Part shown: positions 44,806-54,151 of the stretch, in pieces | How positions within the stretch are numbered: the stretch's first letter is position 1 | Layout: each line of letters starts with the position of its first letter | Assembly: GCA_008931825.1 (NCBI GenBank) | Contig: QXVZ01008373.1 | Coordinates: 248,763-312,762 of the forward strand | Length of the DNA stretch: 64,000 nt | Direction: 5' to 3' | DNA from: Phallusia fumigata | Taxonomy: Eukaryota > Chordata > Ascidiacea > Phlebobranchia > Ascidiidae | Notes under the pieces: generated by a model | Database searches by the model: none | What the model was told of the DNA's origin: nothing | What the model saw: the letters and a program-made list of their open reading frames with translations, nothing else | Program-made: the position numbers and the translations under genes

Positions 44806-46262
44806 GGACGGGATAAACATAACTTTATTTAAATGATAGCAACTTTAGTTCAGTTTTGCAGAGATTACGACTGTTCTTTTACATATTTTGTGTCTGGCAA
44901 CAAGAACCTGAAAAAACTTTTTATGTGACAGTTGGGTTTGACTTTGCTTTGTTATTGCAAAACTATTCAATAAAATAAGAACCGATTTAGAAAACACGAT
45001 ATAAATGACATTTATTTGTTAAAACATGCTCAACACGTACAATTCTGAGCACAACTGCAAAGCAGTCATATTGACCGGTAGTGACGGTAATGATTTACCT
45101 TCTGTATGTTAACTGTACACTTGGGTCGCAAGGGGCGCCTTGCCAAATCAAAGCTGGCACACTCGGTTTCGGACGATCTTTGTTGGAACATGGACAGATA
45201 AGTTGGGAATCAACTCTTAAGTATTCATTCTGATCGACAACACTCTTTTTGTCTGCGGTGATATTAGTCATTTGTGGTTGAAACAAGTTGGAGGATGCAT
45301 TGCTAAAACGTAGGAAGAGATAGCAAAGATCGTGACCAATCAAATTTTCCTGTTTTTGCCTTCTCTTCTTCATCGACATATGTCGCACGAACGTCATGTT
45401 TTCCAGCCCAGGAAAATATATCATGCGATGAAACGTGCAATATGATTAACCGCAACTGCGCAATACAGCTCTGTTGCAGAATACCACAATGTACAGGTCC
45501 GAAACATTCTTTGTTAAGATCACGCAATAAGGACTGTAAGATTGTGGGCACTTTCACGTTGGGTTGATTCTACGTAAAAAATAAACTAATTTCATAGAAG
45601 CATGCTTATACCAATTTGCACGTTTATTCCAACTACCTTGGTCGTTTAAATAAAAGCCATTTGTGTAATGACTTCTTTCGTCGTTGTAGTAAATTGGCCG
45701 CCGCTGGATGACTCTCCAAGTCATTTTAATCTGCGAAAGAGATGTCTTCTGGATATCCCTGGTTTCGGATCCCCTGAAAAAGCAAAACTAAAAGGTGTAT
45801 TTGTTGCAGAAATGCGGAGATATTTCTGACCAAGGTATTTCAGTTATGAATTCAGTAGGCCCAAAAAAATAATGTTGGCCAATTTTTAGAAAAATTACTT
45901 CATGCCAAAAAGTATAAAATCATCCAACACCGATTTAGTTTGACTTTCAGTCAAAATTTATTATCTGTATCGTTGGTTAACATGATAATGACCTTTTTCC
46001 ATTGATACATTCGTCTTTTTTCGACAGATATGGATTTGGACTTGGAGGAAATGATGAACAATAGGTAAAAGATGAACGTTTTGTGAAAGTCCAGAAGTCA
46101 ACGTGGAAAAAGTTTCAGAAAATGAAAAAAAATGTCACAATGAGCACTGTTGTTGTACTGTTTCATTGTAAAAGGGTATTTAATTGGGATGGATAGTTCA
46201 GCAACAAAAATAACGCAAAAGTTATACAAGCAGGAGGCACACACCTAAACACACAGAAAAGC
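44806..46262 (+). repeat. Segmental duplication copy 2, partly deleted
   Basis: 44806-45425 matches 42665-43340 and 45817-46262 matches 44355-44805. The intervening part of copy 1 (promoter, exon 1, most of exon 2) is absent here, and about 390 bases of different sequence (45425-45816) sit in its place. Small insertions and deletions have accumulated between the copies. Confidence 0.88.
45817..46068 (+). pseudogene. Partial copy of peptide gene 1 (end of exon 2 and exon 3)
   Basis: The piece GGAGATATTTCTGACCAAGG with its donor, and the downstream exon at 46028-46068 (D, then MDLDLEEMMNNR, stop), repeat gene 1. No signal peptide or tryptophan core is present upstream, so it is a gene remnant unless the tail exon is used by another transcript. 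The tail frame itself is still open. Confidence 0.7.
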
Positions 46263-48736
46263 CACCAAAAAACAAACCTTATAAATGTTTTGAAATAAAC
46301 TAAACCTGACAAAAATGACCAAGCGATGACCTAAAATAATTTTTTCGGATGGTAAATCCTTTGTTTCGTTTGATTTGGGGATAGTCTTTTGTTTGTTAGG
46401 TATGTACTTTTGTCTTTACGTTGTGTTTGTTGTGGCAATAGCAAGTCCAAAAAGAGTTGCGTGGCCTTTTTTACGTCAAGTAGTAATGGTGCGTTTCGTT
46501 TTTGCATTCATCACCAAATTTTTCAAACAGGAAAATATGTAACATTACGTTTGCTGAACATATTTTTTCTACCGCTGTTCCTTTGTCGTGTTCAAAACAG
46601 GATGCTGTATTGTCACGATTTGGCGGTGTTGGCGTTATCACGACTCAATAGTGCTTGCAATGGAAAACTGCCTGCCTGGGGTGTTGCGTGAGCAAGGAAT
46701 TATTTCTTTTAGAAATGTCTTCGTAAAGCGCAGAGGTTTCCAACTATTTCATCGCGTCGCTCCACCGAGTAAAATTCAAATCAAGTTCATCCCCCAAAAA
46801 TTTACAGCAAAATGTGTGTCGACCGAAATTGTCATTCTCTGGGTACGCAGCAACAGTTTAACCTTGAGGGATTAATATTACACAAGAGATACAACCTGGC
46901 GCTAATCATCATGATACCAGACCCAACGTTCAGATAAAGTTGTTACATCAGTTTATGTTTTTAACAGATCGGTTCGTCGTCTTCCTGCCATTTTAAAGAT
47001 TGTTGAAGCTAAGGAAGCAAACAATGTATTTACGGATTTTTTGTTACACTTTTGTCAGTTTTTGTTCATTTGTGGTACCGCGTAATTTTGGACTGTTTTA
47101 GCAACTTTCATTTTGCAGCAGTTCTTCAGGGAAAATATTCAACTTTGGAACACAAGATACGGACCTGAACAGTAGCCTAAATAAAACCATTTTACTACAA
47201 TGTATTCACTTTGTGCAGGTTCTGTAACATCTTTTGATGTAAATAATCATTTTATCATTGAAACGTTTTTCGGCACAGAAAAGCGCGAAAAATCCATCAC
47301 GTGTTTTCCTAATTTCATTCTTAGTTGGAAAACGAGACATATGGATTTTCATATGATGGCAGAGACGAAGTGAAAAACAGGAAAACTTGATTCATCGTTT
47401 TATCTCAATTACTTCCTTTGTTGTAGTACAACAACCTTCCGCCATTCGGTCTACAGCAAATTACTCACTCAAAAAAACTGAAAATTAGATCCATATAAAC
47501 CCTTTTTCATTACATGAGATAAGATACCTAAACAATTTGAAATTAAAATCAAAATACCAACGTTCGGTTAAAAAGAGTTTTTTTTAACTGCGAAAGCAAC
47601 CATCATGAGTTAACATGATAATGGTAAATATTTTAAAATCTTCTTTAACAAGCCTAACACAAACGGCACGGATTAAAAATTTATTTATAAATTGCAAAAA
47701 CCTAAGTTGACACAATAAACTAAAACGCTCATACTTACAATCCATATGAGGTTTGTAGGCACAGCATTCGCGTGAGGGATGGGCGAAACTGGTTTTCCAA
47801 TTGTCATTCTTTTTAAATATTTGGCCTGAAACTTTTATTCCATTTACCATTCATCCTAATGATGTAAGCAGCTAAATGTTAGGCTCAAAATGAAAAACCA
47901 TTGGTGCCTACACTACAGTTCTATAAGAGTCTATGTAAACACACATTTGGCTGTAAACTTCGTTGGGATGATCCCGATTGGAGTTCATACAATGGAGCGG
48001 AACAATGAAAAGCGCTTTACAAGGTGCTTTTAAGGAGTTCCACGCTTACTTGACAACACAGTGCAGGTCCCGCTTCACAAGAGGATGTCTAAGCCCAACA
48101 CCGCCTAATCGTGACAATACAACTTTCCTGTTTTTCAACACGGTAAAGGAACAGCGGTAACCAGGACAAGAAAAATATTGTAAAAAACGTGATCTTACAT
48201 CTTTTCCTTTTTAAAACTGGTGCTGTAAGCAAAAACGAAACTCACCTTTAGTATCATTTTACGCTCCTGTTTATTGGCGAGCAGACCGGTTTGCAAAAAA
48301 GAAGCTTGAAAGGTAAGTAAAAATTGTTTAAATGCGGTCAACAAATTGATTAAATAGTTTGCAAACTTAGTGTAGGTCAATCCCACACAAACGTGAAGGT
48401 TTGAACCAACTGTGGGGCTTGGTACAAAAACGGCAAAATGTACAAAATAAACGGGATAGAGAACGAGTTTTCAAACGCACAAAATTTATTCCAGAAGAAG
48501 TAAAATTTTTGCAGAAAATCACTTTTTTCAAAAAATTATTAACATGTTAAAAAAAGAGGTACAATTTTTTGTAAGTTTTTTAAAAACTTTACCTCTCAAT
48601 AAAGATTATTACGGTTAGTTTGTGACAATGAGAAGGTGGCAACGTTAACTACAACATTACCTTTACAGTACATATATTTTTTATTCTCATCTTACGTTTG
48701 AGACTAAAAAAATTTATAGTCTTATACTTTTAACAG
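46263..48736. other. Spacer in the peptide cluster
   Basis: AT-rich sequence with scattered short frames and no exon resembling the MNK signal peptide or the Trp-rich core. A donor-like ACG/GTTAGTTTG at 48613/48614 resembles the exon 1 donors of genes 1 and 3, so a non-coding exon for gene 2 may end there. Nothing else supported. Confidence 0.35.
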
Positions 48737-49340
48737 ATGAACAAGCTCCTGCTCCTTGCTCTTGTTCTTGGGCTCGTCCTCCTTGCATCCGACTCCGTAG
48801 AGTCCGCTTGCAAACCCGGAGGAAGATGTTGGTGGTACTGGTGGGCCAAGTTCAAAAAAAATAGGGACATGGAGACTGATCGTACGATCTTACTATATAA
48901 GTTACCATGAAATATCGAATTTAGGAAAATAACCCCGAGCAAGTGTTCACTGTAAAGACACAGACTGATAGCATTTTATTACTGTAGTCACACTGCATGG
49001 CAAAGACCAACTAAAACCAACCGCAATGTGATTGGTCAAAATTTACAACTTTTAAATTTATAAAGTTAAAGTTAAGAAATTCATGCGGCACTGAATTTCA
49101 TTTACTTCTGCTTTAGGAAAGTTTTCCGCTATCTTCATTATTTCCGTAGATTTTTAGTTGGCACCGAAAGGTGCCACCGGCCTCTATGACTTTACGAAGG
49201 CTTATATCTGCGTGGCCATTATTGTGCTGTGGTGTAATGATATTTAATTATTGCCTACCTCAGTAAGAAAAACAAACATTATTTTTGCAGCAATGTATGA
49301 GTTGGATGAAGAAATGTTTGAAATAAATGATGGCCAGTAG
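48737..49340 (+). CDS. Secreted Trp-rich cationic peptide precursor 2 (candidate antimicrobial peptide)
   Basis: Coding exons 48737-48881 and 49291-49340 (phase 1 join) give 64 residues. TTTTAACAG immediately precedes the ATG, as in genes 1 and 3. Signal peptide MNKLLLLALVLGLVLLASDS, nearly identical to gene 1. Core ACKPGGRCWWYWWAKFKKNR: Cys-x5-Cys, four Trp and one Tyr in the next five residues, then a basic stretch. The tail exon encodes MYELDEEMFEINDGQ, strongly acidic. Compared with gene 1 the signal is conserved while the core is almost fully changed, as expected of fast-evolving defence peptides. Antimicrobial function is inferred from layout only. Confidence 0.75.
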
Positions 49341-50992
49341 TTAGTTTGAAAGAAACAAGGTAAACACCATTTTGCCCTAATTTGTTTGGTAATTTTCTGA
49401 AAATGTATGATGCATGAACTACGTGGCACCTTGGTAGCGTACGTTTGCATTTGGCAATTTAGGCACTCCACCAAAAAAAGTAGATCTACGTTTTTTACAC
49501 AGAGTGAAACCAGGTAACAAATAAATGCATTTGGTTAAAATCCCATACAGTTTTCTGCCAAAGAACAGAGATATAAACATTTTACGATTAGAAATGTTTG
49601 ACAGGCAGTGCCCATGTATTCATGTTTGGGGGGGGATATGTGATTTACATGCTTGTTCTTCAAAACAGTTTTCTGACGTTTTACGTTTTAAACTTACGTA
49701 CAAACTTTTTTCTTTCTTTTTCAGAAAGACCCAACACATTTGAAACAAGATATCGTATATGTACTTTGGGCAAAACAATAAAGATTTGGGCATGTGTGGT
49801 ATTATAGGAACAATAAAATAATTTAGAATGTGTGCGCAGAGCAATTCAATTCTTGGTGACCGTAGTCACCATCAAAGCGAGTGGAAAAAAGTAAACGTTT
49901 ATTAATCAGCTGGCAAGTTAGGTAAAACCGCAGAACTGCGATTCGATTTCGCGACCAAATGTGTGTTATTTTGAGCTTTACTAAAAAATTTTCCTACAAA
50001 AGGAGACTAAACTGGTACATCCACAACTTTGCCGCCAAAAACCATTTGTTTTAACCAGTTTGAACTGATTGACCGAAATATTGTAAACGATTCAAACAAA
50101 AGTAAGCTTCTTATTAGTCGCTTTATTAAAAATGTAAAAGGTTTTGCACTTCACGGTTAAAGCAATAGTTTCCTCCGTTTTCGTAAAAGAAACTGTTGTT
50201 TTGGATATTTGTTATAACCTGGATAAGATATTCGTTTTAGACCTAAAAGTCGTTTTTAGCCCTCTTACTGACGGTTTAATTTGTCAACATTTAAAGGATA
50301 AAAAGCAACCAAACAAACAATAATTACAAAAAATCTTTGTTGAAAGTGTCGGTTTCCGTTAGCTGTTAACCTAATGAAATGTGTGAACAAAGTAGTTAGG
50401 ATTAAAAAAACGAAACCTCAACATCCAATAGCACCAAATGTAGGCTTGCTTTTTGTCCGCATCAACTGCACTTATGAGCTGTCGTCAAGGGCACATGTTA
50501 TAAGATTGTCATATTTGTTGGGGATGCCCCTTGGTTGCGAAGTCGTGTTGAGTCCACGTGACAAGAGCTAAGGCGGGAACAAATGTTGGGAGAAAAAGAC
50601 GGTTGATGGGATCGGATGCAAAGTGGCACACGATGATAACTAACAGATGGTTTACTTCACTGAACATAGGCGAGAAACTGTCGACCAAATGATCATTTCA
50701 ATTGCAAAAACGTCGCAGCAACAAATAGGTTAGTCTGTAGACAATTCTATTATAGTTACGAAGCAAGTTTTGTGTAGACACCCGTAATGAAGTTTTTACA
50801 GGCTGTTGAAAAGGTAATACAGTGTAGATGTTGACCATTGCTTCCCAAAAAGTTTTGCTAACTTTGGTTATTTTGGCATCGCCGAAGGCACGATTCATAT
50901 TTGTATCGCTTTCTAAGGAAGTCCCTTATTACATTTTAAGGTGCAAGGAGACGAGACAAAAACTTAAAATTTAACTATTTTTCTTTCTTCAG
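49341..50992. other. Spacer, promoter and non-coding exon of peptide gene 3
   Basis: Mostly AT-rich without recognisable exons. 50602-50661 is the conserved promoter block shared with gene 1. The TATA box of gene 1 is replaced here by GAACATAGG. A non-coding exon 1 probably ends at 50728 (AATAG before GTTAGTCTGTAG), leaving a 5' UTR intron of 264 bases. Confidence 0.5.
50602..50661 (+). promoter_or_regulatory. Conserved promoter block of peptide gene 3
   Basis: GTTGATGGGATCGGATG, GGCACACGA, AACAGATGG and TTCACT align gap-free with 43541-43600. Both are followed by a non-coding exon with the donor AG/GTTAGTCTRTR. No consensus TATA follows. Confidence 0.55.
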
Positions 50993-51893
50993 ATGAACAA
51001 GTTCCTGGTCTTCAGTCTTCTTGTGGGACTTGTCCTACTCGCAGCCAACCCCACAGAGTCTGTACAGTAACAAAATAGTCTTCTTGATGTCACGTAACGA
51101 CCATTGGACCGGACAAATAGCCTTTCAAGTATTGTTGTCCATATTTCAAGTAGCGTGGAGACGTAGTGTTTGTGTTTACTTATTGTTTTGTGTGGGGCAA
51201 GCAAACAATGGTTCTCTGACGATGTTAGTTAAGTAGCCCTTTCATTGTAGTTCATTTTATTGTATGGTGAGAGAAAAGAATGTTTAATTGATAGTTGTAA
51301 TGGTTGGCATACAAGATAGCAAGCCTAGAGCCGAGTCTTTCATTCTATCACTTACAGTCCTAAAATTCAGTCTGTCAAGATTGCATTCTGTGCTTTACTA
51401 CGCCTGATTGACTCTGGTAGAATCAAATAAAGAAACTAAACAACTGAAGTTTGAGTAAATCTTTTCAAGTATTGAACACGCAAAGGTTTGTAAGGACCTC
51501 AAATCTTTACAGTACACAGCTATGTTCCCGAGTGTGCCAAAACTTCTTGTCCCTGGTGGTCTTGGTGGTACAAGCGACGAAAAGGAGATACTGACTCTGC
51601 CGAAGGTAGTTTCAGCGTTTACAATTAATTTATAATATTTTCCTATCTGGCACCGACATCTTACTAACTTGCGTTAGCTGGTGACATAAAAAAATTATTT
51701 TGAAAACATTACTGTGACGTGTTTATCATTGGAGTAGCAAACCACAATTTTCGGAAGCAAATATCCCTCACTTTAACAAAATAATCAGTTTACGTTGTTT
51801 GCACTTTCATGCAAAAAGTTAAAAACGTTTGTGTAGAATCTGCTCTTGTTTTCAACAGATACTTTGCTGGAAGAAATGCTGAGGATAGACTAA
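50993..51893 (+). CDS. Secreted Trp-rich cationic peptide precursor 3 (candidate; splice of first intron uncertain)
   Basis: The first coding exon starts at 50993 after TTCTTTCTTCAG and encodes MNKFLVFSLLVGLVLLAANP, a signal peptide. The core is on a separate exon (about 51520-51605): YVPECAKTSCPWWSWWYKRR, i.e. Cys-x4-Cys, four Trp and a basic KRRKGD. The tail exon 51859-51893 encodes DTLLEEMLRID, acidic. Core and tail join in phase. The signal and core exons join in the family frame only with the weak donor at 51057 (ACAGA/GTCTGT). The better-placed donor at 51061 would give another frame, so the join is a guess and the gene may be inactive. Genes 1 and 2 have no intron at this point. Predicted length about 61 residues. 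Confidence 0.6.
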
Positions 51894-52883
51894 AGGTCGT
51901 TTTTTAAAAACTCTTGTCGCATTGCTGTTGCAATATTCTGTTTGATTGCGACAGCCTACTAAAAAATAAAGACTTAACCTACCTATCAACCTGAAAAAAA
52001 TATTCTGTTTTAAAACAGGCATTAGTAAAAAATGCAGACATGCGGCATTCATATTCACATAGTAATTCGTTGTTGGAACATGCCGTTGGATTGATACAGC
52101 CAGGTTTTAAACAAGCAAAAGATTCTGACTGCACACCTTGAACAAAATTGATGGTCTGTTTTCAAAAACGTAGTTTTATCAAAACAAGCAAGCTTTGTAT
52201 AATCAGCTGTTCCAAAATAAGTACAGTTTAAGGGTCTTTGAAAAATATGTGATTAAAACTTGTGAATTTGAGCTTAAAGCTAGCGGCTCCGATATTTTTT
52301 TTACAAGAGATTGCCTTCAAACACAATGCTTTATTCTTGCCAACAGTTGTAACGGACATCACTGTAGCTATAACTGCTTACGTAGAAAGCCACACAGAAA
52401 ATATGACATGACACAGAAATCGCGTCGTGTGTTTACAAAAAACGTAGGTAATAATAATACATTGATCTCCACTCAGTCAAGGATGAAGTCTTTAAACTTT
52501 TGGGTTCGCGTTTTTTGTATTTATTAAAATTCGCGCCCAACCTGTTTTATTTTTTCCCGTTGTCAAAGAAATTATTGACGTGTTCACAGTGACTAGAAGT
52601 AATGGTTTAAGATGTCATCTGGTGATACGGCTGAATTACGTCGACTTTGTACACCCATGTCTGTGTAGTCATTATAGTTTTAATACGCCCAGTATTTACG
52701 CATAAAGTGTCTTGTTGTTGTCCAAAATTAGTTTACTATACAGGGCTGTAGTGGCAATTTTGTACATTTAATCGAACAACTAAGGTACTGCTATTAAACG
52801 TTATGGTTGGAAACGAAATTTTAAAAAAGATATCTTTTTTGTTATTGATAATATAAAAGAGCGATAAACAACAACAAACAAAA

Positions 52884-53645
52884 TTACACTGAAGCATTTG
52901 ACAAGCCCCACCATTCAGTGCGGTGGGCTAAAGTGTCGCCACGTTTTCGTGAAGCATGACATTCAGCTAAACGCACAGAATTTTCAAAACGAACAAATCT
53001 TGTAACATTTGGTTGGCAATCAGCATATTTACATTGATAAATAACAAATCTTGCACACAGTAACATACAATTCCATAACTTGTCGGATCTTTCACAATGA
53101 ACACCAAAACGTAAGTTAACTAAGGGTAAAATTAGTGGAATTCGGGTCTTAGCACTTATCCGGGACACGAACAAAATAGGTGACACAAAGTTTCTGTAGC
53201 ATTTTTTGCAGAAAATGCACTTCTTGGAGTCAATTTTCCTGAAGGTGTGTAACGATTGGTTGCATACAATGGCACCCAAATTAAGGTTTATTTGAAAACT
53301 TCTTAATCTGTTATCGATCAAAATTAGGGGAGAGAAAAGTGACATAAAATAAAACAACAATCGTAGCTTTTTGTTCGGCACGCCAGCTGTCGGCGAAATA
53401 AGCTTGATAAATTTATAAGAACGAAATTTCGAGCATAGGCTTAAGACAGAATAAAATAAAATGAAGATAAAATTAACGGCAACCAAAATGCTTAAATTTA
53501 TAATTACAATATTGAATGTGATGGAGGAACGAAAAATTTTCAGTCGAAATCCAATGAGCTTTAGTGATTTTTCTGGCAAATGGCAATATACGCATGCTTC
53601 TGCAAAAAACAGGACATGTCTAAAAGACGGGAATACGGGAAACAA
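52884..53645 (-). CDS. Orphan 253-codon intronless open reading frame
   Basis: One uninterrupted frame of 253 codons on the minus strand in AT-rich sequence, much longer than any other unexplained frame in the window. The N-terminus MFPVFPSFRH is encoded in the left arm of the foldback repeat, and the same words occur in the right arm. About residues 43-68 (IVIINLSILVAVNFIFILF) could be a membrane segment. CIFCKKC near residue 143 resembles half a zinc knuckle. I recognise no domain. It may be a lineage-specific gene, part of a mobile element, or chance. Confidence 0.35.
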   Translation of the reverse strand: MFPVFPSFRHVLFFAEACVYCHLPEKSLKLIGFRLKIFRSSITFNIVIINLSILVAVNFIFILFYSVLSLCSKFRSYKFIKLISPTAGVPNKKLRLLFYFMSLFSPLILIDNRLRSFQINLNLGAIVCNQSLHTFRKIDSKKCIFCKKCYRNFVSPILFVSRISAKTRIPLILPLVNLRFGVHCERSDKLWNCMLLCARFVIYQCKYADCQPNVTRFVRFENSVRLAECHASRKRGDTLAHRTEWWGLSNASV

Positions 53646-54013
53646 GGTCTAAAAGGCGGGAGAGACGGAACTACGGGGCAGACGGGAAAAGTGCCAGACT
53701 AAAAGACGGGAGACACGGGACTGGGTGAAAGTTCAAAGGCAGTTCTAAGCTAAGGCGGGACGACGGAAGAGCGCATTTTCGACTTGACTAAAGGGCGGGA
53801 TTGGGTGAAACTTCACAGGCAGTTCTAAGCGAAACACAGGCGACGGAAGGGCGCATATTCGACATGACTAAAAGACGGGACAGTGTGAAAGTTCACCCAG
53901 TCCCGTCTCCCGCCTCTCCCGTCTTTTCGTCTGGCACTTTTCCCGTCTGCCCCGTAGTTCCGTCTCTCCCGCCTTTTAGACCTTGTTTCCCGTATTTCCG
54001 TCTTTTAGACATA
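53613..54013. repeat. Foldback repeat: about 130-bp inverted arms around a tandemly duplicated loop
   Basis: The left arm (about 53613-53745; ATGTCTAAAAGACGGGAATA, GGCGGGAGAGACGGAACTAC, GGGCAGACGGGAAAAGTGCC) is repeated in reverse complement at about 53882-54013 with few differences. The loop holds two direct copies of a roughly 80-90 base unit (GGGTGAAA.TTCA..GGCAGTTC and GCGCAT.TTCGAC.TGACTAAA). GC content is far above the surroundings. No coding function. Confidence 0.88.
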
Positions 54014-54151
54014 TCCTCGTTAATACCCTGCGATTTAAGTCATGGGCTTGTGGCGTTATATTAATGATTTCTGATCTAATCTTGCAAATTAAAAAAATCG
54101 CGAGTAACAAGGTTTTTTTCTTGTCTCAAAACTTTCGCTTCAGTGGAAATT

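Larger units (their letters stand above)
51894..54151. other. Spacer with an orphan reading frame and a foldback repeat
   Basis: 51894-52880 has only short frames. 52884-53645 (minus) is one long open frame. 53613-54013 is a long inverted repeat. The TRMT10C promoter and 5' UTR must lie in or just after the foldback repeat (54014-54151). Confidence 0.5.

Noticed and set aside
46389-46875. Two overlapping plus-strand frames of about 95-100 codons
   Set aside because: No signal peptide, no resemblance to the peptide family, no splice logic, and length near chance level for this many bases.
52195-52527. 110-codon plus-strand frame
   Set aside because: No recognisable domain or composition; isolated, with no exon context. 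Left as probable chance.
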